Assembly: GCF_014282275.1 (NCBI RefSeq)
Contig: NZ_VFIA01000011.1
Span: 124,001 to 188,000 of the forward strand
Origin: Spirosoma utsteinense
GTDB taxonomy: Bacteria; Bacteroidota; Bacteroidia; Cytophagales; Spirosomataceae
Length of the DNA: 64,000 nucleotides
Direction: 5' to 3'
The number at the start of each line of letters is the position of its first letter. Position 1 is the stretch's first letter. Below, piece by piece: positions 7,956-16,328 of the stretch. Below the pieces are notes generated by a model that saw only the letters and a list, made by a program, of their open reading frames with translations, had not been told where the DNA came from and did not search any database. Position numbers and translations under genes: made by a program.

Positions 7956-8906
7956 TTACAACCAGTTCTTCCTGCGGAAAATATAGAGCGTTAATAACGA
8001 CGACGACACAATCAGGGCCAGCGCCAGAGGATAGCCAAAAGACAGATGCAGTTCGGGCATGTTATCGAAGTTCATGCCCCATATACTGGCCAGCAGCGTA
8101 GGCGGCAGGAACACCAGCGACACCACCGTAAATATTTTAACGATCCGGTTCTGTTCCAAATCAATCAAACCCAGATACGTATTTTGCAGGAACTCCAGCC
8201 GCTCAAAAATGAAGTTCGTGTGGTCGATGAGCGAATTGATGTCTTTGATCAGCGTTCGTAACCGGATTTGCTCCGCTTCGTTAAACCAGCCAGCAGACCG
8301 TATCATGGCTGAGATCACCCGCTGTTTATCGACAACATTTTCCCGGATCGACATCGTCAGTTCCTGGTAATCGTTGATGTTGAGCAGCATTTCGCGGTCG
8401 AGGTTCGCGTCCAGATCGAGCATCTTGTTAATGGCCTTGATCTCACTCGACACCATCTCGACCAAATCGGCGTCGTAATCGATGCGGGACTCGAAAATAT
8501 AGATCAGGATCTGGGCTCCATCGCTGAACATGGCCCGGCGCGACTTGATCCGCTTCACCGTATCGGCAAAGGACTTGAGATCAGCATTGCGGTACGTGAA
8601 CAGCGTATCGTCTTTGAGCAGAAAACTTACCGGTACCGTCACGTAGCGCTGGTCTTCGTCGGGCACCAGGAAGTTAGAGTTGGCGATCATGAAGTCATCT
8701 TCTTCGATGTAGCGCGACGAACTTTCAATTTCCAGCTGCTCCTGCTGGCTCAAAAAATCGACGTCAAACTTCTCCTCTACACTTTTGATCTCGGCGGGTG
8801 TCGGATTCTGCAAGTCGACCCATAACGTCCGCTCGGTGTCGGAGAAGGAGTCGATGTCGCGGATTTTACGGACGGACGTTTCGTCCTGTTGAAAGATACG
8901 GATCAT
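7956..8906 (-). CDS. corA: CorA-family magnesium/cobalt transporter
   Basis: A 316-residue member of the CorA family, which forms pentameric inner-membrane channels for Mg2+ and other divalent cations. The signature GMN is at residues 277-279 (WGMNFDNMPEL), at the end of TM1 (LVFLPPTLLASIW). TM2 is about 290-309, followed by a basic C-terminus FRRKNWL. The N-terminal 240 residues are the acidic alpha/beta and long-helix cytoplasmic domain. The Bacteroidota form with MPEL after GMN is common. Confidence 0.92.
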   Translation of the reverse strand: MIRIFQQDETSVRKIRDIDSFSDTERTLWVDLQNPTPAEIKSVEEKFDVDFLSQQEQLEIESSSRYIEEDDFMIANSNFLVPDEDQRYVTVPVSFLLKDDTLFTYRNADLKSFADTVKRIKSRRAMFSDGAQILIYIFESRIDYDADLVEMVSSEIKAINKMLDLDANLDREMLLNINDYQELTMSIRENVVDKQRVISAMIRSAGWFNEAEQIRLRTLIKDINSLIDHTNFIFERLEFLQNTYLGLIDLEQNRIVKIFTVVSLVFLPPTLLASIWGMNFDNMPELHLSFGYPLALALIVSSSLLTLYIFRRKNWL

Positions 8907-9040
8907 AGCGTAGTTGAGTGGGTACGGCTGTGTGGCCGCGAAGTTCGTTAAATTGGCTAAATTCGCTTACATCGAATCTGGCGAATAGGTAAACAAATAA
9001 CCGTTCTTACCGGCGTTGTTCCGCTGGACAAACTCACGGC

Positions 9041-9069
9041 TTTCAGCTGGCTAAACCGCTATAGGTTCG
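9041..9069 (+). promoter_or_regulatory. candidate promoter, TTTC-N17-TAGGTTCG
   Basis: TAGGTTCG at 9062-9069 resembles TAnnTTTG with one change, and TTTC at 9041-9044 is 17 bp upstream. The start of transcription would be near 9075, about 36 nt before the ATG at 9111. The same arrangement precedes maeB. Confidence 0.35.
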
Positions 9070-9110
9070 TACCAAGCTAACCTAATTTCCATTTCATTGC
9101 GACTCTGTCA

Positions 9111-10139
9111 ATGGTAGGTGTTCACGAAGAAGTTTACCGCATAAAGGCCGCCTATCTATATGGACGCTGGGGCATCATGGCACTACTGCTCCTGTCTTCA
9201 CTCGTTATCCCATACAAGATAGCTACCGATGGACAGGCTTACCCGGATCTCAATTTATTGCTGACCTGCTATTCGATTGCGGGTTTTCTGTGGATCGTGG
9301 CCCCGTTCGACTCCTGGACCGTAACGGCGTACATCGAAACAACGTCGGATGGTTTCTGGCTGAAGAAGCTCGGACAAAAAGCGAGATGGCATCCCTACTC
9401 CGCGATTATGGCCTATAACGAGCGTCCTAATTCAACCAGGATGGAGTCGTTCGATGAGCTGACCCTATACCTGACCGATGCCTGGTTCGTGCTTCGATCG
9501 AATGAGTACAGAGACTACGCTGATTTAAAAGACCTGTTTACGCAGTACGGTAAAGCCGGTCAGCATCAGAACGTGATAACGGTGCCCGAACGGAATCTGA
9601 TCCGATGGCTCATCGGCGCAACAGCCCTTATCATACTAATAAATATTGTTTTCGGTTTCCTGGCTCATAACGACACTGACAGCACACCCGCCCATCTGGT
9701 CACCATCAGAGATGGGGTCAGCCAGGCAAAAGAGATCCGAAATAAGGGGCGTTTGAAGGGCGTAACCATCTCCCTGATTACTTACCCCAACTTCTCGTTC
9801 TATCTGTCACGCCGGGAGTATACCGATTCACTAGCGTACCTGGTCTGGGCTGTCGACATGGGGCAGCCTATCGAATTAACGATCCGGGAAAGTGAACTCC
9901 GCCGGAAACTTTCCCAAACAGAACCCCTCACATTTGGCGATAAGTACAGCGATTTTCGGATGGTCGACGTTTTTGCAGCGCAGCAAACCACTCGTTTCCA
10001 CATTGAAAGCCAGTCGCCCGTTTACGAACCAAAACGTACCAACCCCATACTACGAACAATGCTGCTTGGTATGCTGCTGATCCTGTGCTGGACAGGCTGG
10101 GTCTATGTCGATCAGCACCGGCTGCTTCGGGCAACTTGA
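9111..10139 (+). CDS. membrane protein of unknown function
   Basis: A 342-residue protein not recognised. Hydrophobic segments are seen at about residues 20-37 (GIMALLLLSSLVIPYKI), 48-64, 163-186 (LIRWLIGATALIILINIVFGFL) and 314-331 (MLLGMLLILCWTGWVYV). Between the first and second pairs lies a compact polar domain (residues 68-155) with a PH-like or DUF-style pattern (TVTAYIETTSDGFWLKKLG). Residues 190-310 form a second soluble domain. The topology suggests two domains on the same membrane side. A promoter-like site precedes it at 9041-9069. The stop is followed within 25 bp by the left maeB-like repeat. Confidence 0.65.
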   Translation: MVGVHEEVYRIKAAYLYGRWGIMALLLLSSLVIPYKIATDGQAYPDLNLLLTCYSIAGFLWIVAPFDSWTVTAYIETTSDGFWLKKLGQKARWHPYSAIMAYNERPNSTRMESFDELTLYLTDAWFVLRSNEYRDYADLKDLFTQYGKAGQHQNVITVPERNLIRWLIGATALIILINIVFGFLAHNDTDSTPAHLVTIRDGVSQAKEIRNKGRLKGVTISLITYPNFSFYLSRREYTDSLAYLVWAVDMGQPIELTIRESELRRKLSQTEPLTFGDKYSDFRMVDVFAAQQTTRFHIESQSPVYEPKRTNPILRTMLLGMLLILCWTGWVYVDQHRLLRAT

Positions 10140-10160
10140 TACAGCAGCCCGCTAACTTTT

Positions 10161-10255
10161 TCCGTACCTTCGCCCTCCCAAACCGGACAACCGGTTTACA
10201 TCAGCAGACTACTTAGCCAGAAGAAAAAACAGGCGTAAAAACGCCCTCTACTACC
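10161..10255 (+). repeat. left copy of imperfect direct repeat: decayed maeB 5' end
   Basis: This 95-bp stretch aligns with 11105-11202, which covers the maeB -7 region, leader and first 13 codons. The first 19 bases are identical (10161-10179 and 11105-11123). A 12-base block ACATCAGCAGAC follows at the same spacing in both (37 bp from the repeat start). The segments from GGCGT to CTACC then match with a 3-base offset. The left copy has lost the ATG. It lies just upstream of the two-gene cassette. Confidence 0.85.
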
Positions 10256-10295
10256 CTTGTACGCGGACCTATCTAACGTCTAACCTAACACTGAC

Positions 10296-10817
10296 TTGAT
10301 TGAACTAAACCAAAAGGGGCTAATAGTACCCGATTATAATGTTCCGTCGACCGTTCCTGAGTTAGCGACTGTCTTTGTGAAAGATAGGGCAACCCCACAG
10401 CGTCTAGCTCTGTTTAGAGGCTACCTGGATTATATGACTGATTTATGCGCTTGCCTGGGTGAGCTATCATTCACGCAATGGGTAGATGGCAGTTTCACAA
10501 CAGCAGAACCACATCCAGGCGATATTGATATTGTTACGTTTCTTTCTTTTGCCGATATTGACAAATTAGGGCCAGCATTAAAGCCGTTTACCTACCCTCA
10601 GTCACTTGGTTACGGCATGGATGCTTATCTGGTTAGGGTGTTCCCGCCCGAACACCGGTTGTTCGCCTTATATGTTGGCGATAGAGATTACTGGCTCGAT
10701 AAATTCACAAAAACGGAAAGAAACCGCCGGGGTATCGTTTATAAGAAAGGATTTCTTGAACTCATTTATTCGGATGAAGAACGCACAACTCTTAAAAGTC
10801 TACGATCTGATTCGTGA
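10296..10817 (+). CDS. nucleotidyltransferase-fold protein, DUF6932-like
   Basis: A 173-residue protein starting at TTG (the only sensible start; MIELNQKGLIVPDYNVP). Residues 64-80 (DGSFTTAEPHPGDIDIV) fit the polymerase-beta nucleotidyltransferase signature GS...DxD: G65-S66, D76 and D78. D109 (MDAYLVRV) is a candidate third acidic residue on the next strand. It resembles the DUF6932 group by eye; this is not a database result. Such folds are used by nucleotidylating toxins, antitoxins of the MNT type and tRNA-modifying enzymes, so a role cannot be assigned. The 3' end overlaps a small helical ORF by 44 bp. The DNA is A+T-richer than its neighbours (26 G/C in 60 bases from 10321). Confidence 0.65.
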   Translation: MIELNQKGLIVPDYNVPSTVPELATVFVKDRATPQRLALFRGYLDYMTDLCACLGELSFTQWVDGSFTTAEPHPGDIDIVTFLSFADIDKLGPALKPFTYPQSLGYGMDAYLVRVFPPEHRLFALYVGDRDYWLDKFTKTERNRRGIVYKKGFLELIYSDEERTTLKSLRSDS

Positions 10818-11073
10818 ACTACAGGAGGTCGATACGCTCCTAAAAAGGCATCAGCAGTTGTCGGAAGATACGTTCATGACCGATCAGTATCTGGCGCTCA
10901 AAGACAAGTTGTTTTCCAGACTCCTGACGATACTAGCCAAGCCAGGTTTGGCATCATCTGCCAGTTACCAACTGGTGAGGCAGCTGGTCGAAAAATATTA
11001 TGGATCAAAATCGCCCGCTCACCCACTTTCAGACGAATGGGCCGAGTTGCAGCGTCTAGCCCAGACCGTGTAA
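10774..11073 (+). CDS. small helical protein overlapping the nucleotidyltransferase-like gene
   Basis: A 99-residue protein (MKNAQLLKVYDLIRELQEVD...) whose ATG lies 44 bp inside the upstream gene in a different frame, so translation is probably coupled. It appears almost entirely alpha-helical, with charged amphipathic stretches at residues 5-35 and 38-75, and ends LSDEWAELQRLAQTV. No family was recognised. The overlap, small size and pairing with an NTase-like protein resemble a toxin-antitoxin or enzyme-adaptor pair, but that is inference. The frame is open further upstream to 10606; that extension reads through the first gene and is not likely to be coding. Confidence 0.6.
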   Translation: MKNAQLLKVYDLIRELQEVDTLLKRHQQLSEDTFMTDQYLALKDKLFSRLLTILAKPGLASSASYQLVRQLVEKYYGSKSPAHPLSDEWAELQRLAQTV

Positions 11074-11087
11074 CATACACATCGTCA

Positions 11088-11116
11088 TTTCAGGCGTTGA
11101 AACTTCCGTACCTTCG
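11088..11116 (+). promoter_or_regulatory. candidate maeB promoter, TTTC-N17-TACCTTCG
   Basis: TACCTTCG at 11109-11116 resembles the Bacteroidota -7 element, with TTTC at 11088-11091 placed 17 bp upstream. The -7 element and everything after it are duplicated at 10165; the -33-like element is not. Confidence 0.4.
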
Positions 11117-11202
11117 CCCTCCCGAAGGGAACAGCATCCCAACATCAGCAGACCCATTTATTATGCAGCAAAAAATCCGGCGTGAAGATGCCCTTGACTA
11201 CC
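11105..11202 (+). repeat. right copy of direct repeat: intact maeB leader and first codons
   Basis: The functional counterpart of the decayed copy at 10161-10255. It contains the -7-like element, the leader, the ATG at 11163 and the first codons of maeB. Together the copies bracket an insert of about 850 bp (10256-11104) with the two-gene cassette. Confidence 0.85.
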
Positions 11203-13430
11203 ACGCCAAGGGGCGGCCGGGCAAACTCGAAGTCATCCCGACAAAAGAATACAGCACCCAGCGCGACCTTTCACTGGCTTATTCGCCCGGTGTTGCCGAG
11301 CCCTGCCTGGCCATCGAAGCCAACCCCGACGATGCCTACACCTACACCGCCAAGGGAAACCTCGTTGCCGTGATCAGCAACGGCACGGCGGTTTTAGGGC
11401 TGGGCGATATTGGTCCCGCAGCCAGCAAACCCGTTATGGAAGGCAAAGGCCTGTTGTTTAAAATCTACGCCGATATCGATGTGTTCGACATCGAACTGAA
11501 TACGAAGGACGTCGAAGAATTTGTTCGAACGGTCCGGATTCTGGAGCCTACCTTCGGGGGTGTCAACCTCGAAGATATCAAAGCGCCCGAGTGCTTCGAA
11601 ATCGAAGAGCGGCTGAAGCGGGATATGAACATCCCCGTCATGCACGATGATCAGCACGGCACCGCCATCGTCAGCGGAGCCGCTTTGCTCAACGCGCTCG
11701 AACTGGTTGGTAAAAAGATCGAGACGGCGCAGTTCGTCTTTCTGGGAGCTGGGGCGGCAGCCATTTCCTGCGCCCGTCAATACGTAGCGCTGGGAGCAAC
11801 AAGAGAAAATATCGTCATGTTCGACGTCGTTGGGCCGCTCCGTGCCGACCGCACCGACCTCAACCATATTACCCAACCCTTCGCCACGAGCCGCGATATC
11901 AATTCCCTCGCCGATGCATTTAAAGATGCCGACGTATTTGTTGGGCTCTCCAAAGGTAACATCGTTGGGCCGGACCTGATCCGGGCGATGGCCAAAGATG
12001 CCATTGTGTTTGCCATGGCTAACCCCACACCCGAGATCAGCTATGAGGAGGCTATGGCCGCCCGGCCCGACCTCATCATGGCGACGGGCCGGTCAGACTA
12101 TCCCAACCAGGTCAATAACGTACTCGGCTTCCCGTACATTTTTCGGGGAGCGCTCGACGTTCGGGCTACCGAAATCAACGAAGCCATGAAACTGGCCGCT
12201 ACCTACGCGCTGGCCGATCTGGCCAAAAAGTCGGTGCCGGACCTGGTCAATCTGGCCTATGGTGAGGCAAACATGATCTTCGGACGGACGTACATTCTGC
12301 CTAAGCCGGTCGATCCCCGCCTGCTGTCGACCATTGCCCCCGCCGTGGCCAAAGCAGCCATGGAGTCGGGAGTAGCCCGTTTGCCCATCTCTGACTGGGA
12401 AGCGTATCAGGCGCAACTCGCCGGTCGGCTGGGGCAGGATAACCAGATCTCGCGGGTGATTCTGAACAAGGCCAAGACGAGTCCAAAACGCGTTGTCTTT
12501 GCCGATGCCGAAAACCTGAAGGTGCTGAAAGCCGCCCAGCAGGTGCGTGACGACGGTATCGCCTACCCGATCCTGCTGGGTGAAAAGGAGAAAATTCAGC
12601 AGATCATTCTGGAGAATGGCCTTGACCTTGGCCAGATACCCATCATCGACCCGCGCGCACCGGAACAGCTGGAACTCATCGACCGCTTTGCCGATATCTA
12701 TTTCAAAAAGCGGCAGCGTAAAGGCGTCAACGCTACCGAAGCGCGAAAATTGATGTTCTACCGCAACTATTTCGGGGCTATGATGGTGGAAACGGGTGAG
12801 GCCGACGCCCTCATTTCAGGCCTGACCCGCTCCTACCCCGACACGATCCGTCCCGCCCTGCAAGTGATTGGACGGGAGCCGGGCGTGCAGAAAGTAGCGG
12901 GTATGTACATCCTGCTTACCAAACGCGGGCCACTCTTTTTCTCGGACACGACGGTCAATTTCAACCCCACCGCCGACGAGATCGTGGAGATCACCGAGAT
13001 GACAGCCCGCGCCGTAGAGCGCTTCAACATCAAACCCCGCATTGCGCTGGTCACTTACTCCAACTTCGGCAGCGCCAAAGGAGAAGATGCCGAGAAGATG
13101 AACCGGGCCGTTGAAATCCTACAACGTAAACACCCGGATTTGATCGTCGACGGTGAAATTCAAGCTCACTTAGCCTTTAACCGGGAGTTGCTGCAACAGA
13201 ATCACCCGTTCAGCAAGCTCGTGGGCGAGGGCGCTAATACGCTCATCTTCCCGAACCTGTCGGCGGCCAACATCGCTTATAACCTGATGAGCGAAACGGC
13301 CGGTTTCGACGCCATCGGTCCCATTCTGCTCGGTATCCACAAACCGGTATATGTCCTGCAGCTGGGATCGTCGGAGCGCGAAATCGTGAACATGGTCGCC
13401 ATCGCCGTCGTAGAAGCACAAGGAAAGTAA
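11163..13430 (+). CDS. maeB: NADP-dependent malic enzyme with phosphotransacetylase-like domain
   Basis: A 755-residue MaeB-type enzyme converting malate to pyruvate with NADP+ reduction. Residues 1 to about 160 are the malic N-terminal domain ([31 protein letters not shown]). The next part is the NAD(P)-binding domain ([12 protein letters not shown], then [12 protein letters not shown] as the Rossmann glycine motif). Residues about 430-750 are a phosphotransacetylase-like domain ([37 protein letters not shown]). In MaeB proteins that domain serves regulation by acetyl-CoA. The ATG at 11163 gives the normal [14 protein letters not shown] start. The frame is open upstream to 11037, but that part covers the duplicated leader. 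A polypurine hairpin lies between this gene and trpS. Confidence 0.95.
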   Translation: MQQKIRREDALDYHAKGRPGKLEVIPTKEYSTQRDLSLAYSPGVAEPCLAIEANPDDAYTYTAKGNLVAVISNGTAVLGLGDIGPAASKPVMEGKGLLFKIYADIDVFDIELNTKDVEEFVRTVRILEPTFGGVNLEDIKAPECFEIEERLKRDMNIPVMHDDQHGTAIVSGAALLNALELVGKKIETAQFVFLGAGAAAISCARQYVALGATRENIVMFDVVGPLRADRTDLNHITQPFATSRDINSLADAFKDADVFVGLSKGNIVGPDLIRAMAKDAIVFAMANPTPEISYEEAMAARPDLIMATGRSDYPNQVNNVLGFPYIFRGALDVRATEINEAMKLAATYALADLAKKSVPDLVNLAYGEANMIFGRTYILPKPVDPRLLSTIAPAVAKAAMESGVARLPISDWEAYQAQLAGRLGQDNQISRVILNKAKTSPKRVVFADAENLKVLKAAQQVRDDGIAYPILLGEKEKIQQIILENGLDLGQIPIIDPRAPEQLELIDRFADIYFKKRQRKGVNATEARKLMFYRNYFGAMMVETGEADALISGLTRSYPDTIRPALQVIGREPGVQKVAGMYILLTKRGPLFFSDTTVNFNPTADEIVEITEMTARAVERFNIKPRIALVTYSNFGSAKGEDAEKMNRAVEILQRKHPDLIVDGEIQAHLAFNRELLQQNHPFSKLVGEGANTLIFPNLSAANIAYNLMSETAGFDAIGPILLGIHKPVYVLQLGSSEREIVNMVAIAVVEAQGK

Positions 13431-13440
13431 TAAAAAGGGG

Positions 13441-13526
13441 AGAGTGGAGGAAAGGGAGGAGGGAGAAAAGGGAATACAATGCACGACCCCTTTTCTCCTT
13501 CCTCCCCCCTCCCTTTCCTCCACTCT
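13441..13526. terminator. polypurine/polypyrimidine hairpin between maeB and trpS
   Basis: 13441-13459 pairs perfectly with 13508-13526 (19 bp). Inside it 13462-13472 pairs with 13488-13498 (11 bp), with a 15-nt loop. One arm is nearly all purine. The outer stem ends 6 bp before the trpS ATG, so the structure could end maeB transcription, affect trpS initiation, or both. Confidence 0.6.
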
Positions 13527-13532
13527 TAACAT

Positions 13533-14528
13533 ATGGCACGTATTTTAACTGGTATCCAGAGCAGCGGACGACCGCATCTGGGCAACATCCTGGGGGCCAT
13601 CAAGCCCGCTATCGATCTATCGAAAATTCCCGGCAATGACTCATTTCTGTTCATCGCCGACCTCCATTCGCTGACCAGCCTGCGCGACGGGGACACCCGC
13701 AAGGAGTACGTCCGGGCTATTGCCTCGACCTGGCTGGCGTTTGGTATCGATACCGAACGAACTACCTTCTGGCGGCAGTCGCGAGTGCCGGAGCATACCG
13801 AACTGGCCTGGTACCTCAACTGCTTTACGCCCATGCCGATGTTGGAAAATGCAACCTCGTACAAGGATAAAGTGGCGAAACTAACGGCCGATGGCGGGTC
13901 GGCCAACACCAGCAACGCCGGTCTGTTTACCTATCCGGTCTTACAGGCTGCCGACATTCTGCTCTACGATGCGGAGCTTATCCCCGTCGGAAAAGACCAG
14001 CGGCAGCACATCGAAATGACCCGTGACATTGCCGGTGCCGTGAACCGGTCTGTAGGCGAAGACATTCTGGTGCTGCCCGAAGCGCGCATCGATGAGCGGC
14101 TCATGGTCATTCCGGGCATCGACGGCGCGAAAATGAGCAAGTCCTATAACAACTACATCGACATTTTCCTGCCGGAGAATGAGCTGTATAAAGTTGTCAA
14201 GAAAATAAAGTCGGACTCGACGCCCCTCGAAGCGCCCAAGAACCCCGCCACCGATATCACCTTTCAGTTATATTCGTTGCTGGCGTCGGAAGAGCAGATT
14301 GCCCAGATGCGCAGCAATTACGAAGGTGGCAACTATGGCTATGGCACGGCGAAAAAAGCATTCTATGAGTTGCTACTGGAGCGCTTCGGTTCTGAGCGGG
14401 AACGGTTCAACTACTACATGACCAATAACGACGCCCTGGAAGCCGAACTACAGGCGGGAGAAGAAAAAGCCCGCGCCGTAGCCCGCCAGACAATTCAGCG
14501 CGTGCGGCAAAAGCTTGGTTTTATTTAA
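13533..14528 (+). CDS. trpS: tryptophanyl-tRNA synthetase
   Basis: A 331-residue class Ic aminoacyl-tRNA synthetase that charges tRNA-Trp. The N-terminal GIQSSGRPHLGN (residues 7-18) holds the HIGH-type motif, and KMSKS is at residues 200-204 (GAKMSKSYNNYI). The length and the C-terminal helix (ARAVARQTIQRVRQKLGF) are normal. The ATG lies immediately after a long hairpin arm, so no conventional ribosome binding site is free of it. deoC follows 16 bp later. Confidence 0.96.
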   Translation: MARILTGIQSSGRPHLGNILGAIKPAIDLSKIPGNDSFLFIADLHSLTSLRDGDTRKEYVRAIASTWLAFGIDTERTTFWRQSRVPEHTELAWYLNCFTPMPMLENATSYKDKVAKLTADGGSANTSNAGLFTYPVLQAADILLYDAELIPVGKDQRQHIEMTRDIAGAVNRSVGEDILVLPEARIDERLMVIPGIDGAKMSKSYNNYIDIFLPENELYKVVKKIKSDSTPLEAPKNPATDITFQLYSLLASEEQIAQMRSNYEGGNYGYGTAKKAFYELLLERFGSERERFNYYMTNNDALEAELQAGEEKARAVARQTIQRVRQKLGFI

Positions 14529-14544
14529 GCAGGAAACCTACCCG

Positions 14545-15327
14545 ATGGACACGACCCTGATTCACTCGATTGCCCGGATGATCGACCATGCGCTGCTGCA
14601 CCCTACCCTGACCGATGCGGAGTTGCGGGCGGGCTGTGCGCTGGCGCTGCGCTACGAGGTAGCCTCTGTTTGCGTCAAGCCCTACGCGATTCCGCTGGCC
14701 GCCGACCTGCTGGCGGGTTCCGACGTCCGGGTGGGAACCGTTATCGGCTTTCCCCACGGCAGTAACGCCACCATTATCAAGGTGGCCGAAACAGTGCAGG
14801 CCTGCCGCGACGGTGCCGTCGAGATCGATATGGTCGTCAACGTTGGCAAGGTACTGAGCGAAGACTGGACCTATGTGGAAGCTGAGATCCGGACGATCCA
14901 TGAAACCTGCCGGGCGAACGGAGCGATCCTGAAAGTTATTTTCGAGAACGACTTCCTGACCAACAATCAGTCAAAGATCGGCCTGTGTACCATCTGCTCA
15001 GCCGTGGGTGTCGAATTCGTGAAGACGTCGACGGGTTTCGGTTTCGTAAAAGACGCCGACGGTACCTACAACACGGTCGGGGCCACACTGGCCGATCTGC
15101 AATTGATGCTCGATCATGTGAGCCCTGCCGTTGGGGTGAAAGCGTCGGGGGGTATCCGTACCCTCAATGACCTGCTGACGGTACGGGAGATGGGCGTCAC
15201 CCGGGTGGGCACCTCAAGTACCGCTGCGATCCTGGACGAAGCCCACCGCCAGTTTGGCGAAGTACCGCTGAGCGTTGCTTTGGATGAAGATCGTGACGTT
15301 GACGGTTCACGTGACGTCGGTTACTGA
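14545..15327 (+). CDS. deoC: deoxyribose-phosphate aldolase
   Basis: A 260-residue TIM-barrel aldolase that cleaves 2-deoxyribose-5-phosphate into glyceraldehyde-3-phosphate and acetaldehyde in deoxynucleoside breakdown. Seen motifs are IDHALLHPT, VGTVIGFPHG, EIDMVVNVG, the Schiff-base region EFVKTSTGFG and VGVKASGGIRT. The ATG at 14545 is used because it starts the family N-terminus and has AGGAAA about 10 nt upstream. The frame extends upstream into trpS but that is not needed. It is probably co-transcribed with trpS and the isomerase gene that follows. Confidence 0.95.
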   Translation: MDTTLIHSIARMIDHALLHPTLTDAELRAGCALALRYEVASVCVKPYAIPLAADLLAGSDVRVGTVIGFPHGSNATIIKVAETVQACRDGAVEIDMVVNVGKVLSEDWTYVEAEIRTIHETCRANGAILKVIFENDFLTNNQSKIGLCTICSAVGVEFVKTSTGFGFVKDADGTYNTVGATLADLQLMLDHVSPAVGVKASGGIRTLNDLLTVREMGVTRVGTSSTAAILDEAHRQFGEVPLSVALDEDRDVDGSRDVGY

Positions 15328-15353
15328 TACCCATTTTCTAACCTTTATCCTAT

Positions 15354-16268
15354 ATGCTCGACCTTGGCTTTGTTTCGGCGATTATGGCCGATTACGACCT
15401 GAACAGTGTTTTCAAATTTGCGGCCGAACAGCGGTTTCGCTGTGTCGAAGTCATGTGCTGGCCAACGGGTAATGCCGATGCCCGCCGGTATGCCGGTGTG
15501 ACACATATCGACGTCGACAATCTTGATATCACCTATATTCACGCCCTGACGGTTGAGTACGGCGTGTCGATCTCGGGGCTGGGGTACTATCCAAACCCGC
15601 TCGACCCGAATCCAGAGCAGGCAGAGTTCTACCGGGAGCATATCAAGAAAATTATCCGGGCAGCTGCGAAATTGGGCGTTCCGGTCGTTAACACGTTCAT
15701 TGGTCGCAATCCGTCGCTGAGCATCGCCGACAATCTGAAACTATACGCCGAACACTGGCCGGGTATCGTAAAGGTAGCGGAAGAGAACAACGTGAAGATC
15801 GGTATCGAAAATTGTCCCATGTGGTTTACGGACGACGAGTGGCCGGGTGGCAAGAATCTCGCGACCACACCCGCTATCTGGGACCGTATGTTCGAGATCA
15901 TCCCGTCGCGGGTGCTGGGACTCAACTACGACCCGAGCCACATGATCTGGCAGATGATGGACGAAGTACTGCCCATTTACAACTACCGCGACCGGCTACA
16001 CCATATCCACCTGAAGGATGTGAAACTGTACCGCGACAAACTCAACCGGGTGGGCATCATGGCGAATCCGCTCGACTACCATTCGCCCAAACTACCGGGT
16101 CTGGGCGATGTTCGCTGGGGTGCCTTCTTTGCGGCCCTTACCGATGTGCGCTACCGGGGACCCGTTTGTATCGAAGTCGAAGACAAGGCTTTCGAAGGCA
16201 GTCCCGACGATGTTCGGACCGCTATCCTCACCGCCCGCAACTACCTGAGCCAGTTCCTGGTTTTGTAG
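15354..16268 (+). CDS. sugar phosphate isomerase/epimerase, AP-endonuclease-2-like TIM barrel
   Basis: A 304-residue protein of the xylose isomerase-like TIM barrel (AP_endonuc_2) family. Metal-ligand segments are visible: Glu in IGIENCPMWF, Asp-His in LNYDPSHMIW, His in LHHIHLKDVK, and Glu in GPVCIEVEDKAFEG. Members isomerise or epimerise sugars and inositol derivatives, or eliminate 3-keto-glycosides; the substrate cannot be told from sequence. It follows deoC by 26 bp in the same direction, which suggests a role in carbon catabolism. Confidence 0.85.
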   Translation: MLDLGFVSAIMADYDLNSVFKFAAEQRFRCVEVMCWPTGNADARRYAGVTHIDVDNLDITYIHALTVEYGVSISGLGYYPNPLDPNPEQAEFYREHIKKIIRAAAKLGVPVVNTFIGRNPSLSIADNLKLYAEHWPGIVKVAEENNVKIGIENCPMWFTDDEWPGGKNLATTPAIWDRMFEIIPSRVLGLNYDPSHMIWQMMDEVLPIYNYRDRLHHIHLKDVKLYRDKLNRVGIMANPLDYHSPKLPGLGDVRWGAFFAALTDVRYRGPVCIEVEDKAFEGSPDDVRTAILTARNYLSQFLVL

Positions 16269-16328
16269 TACGGTCCAATTCATTTGCCAAACCGGGGCCG
16301 GTTATTTCCCACCAATTACCAGTCCACC

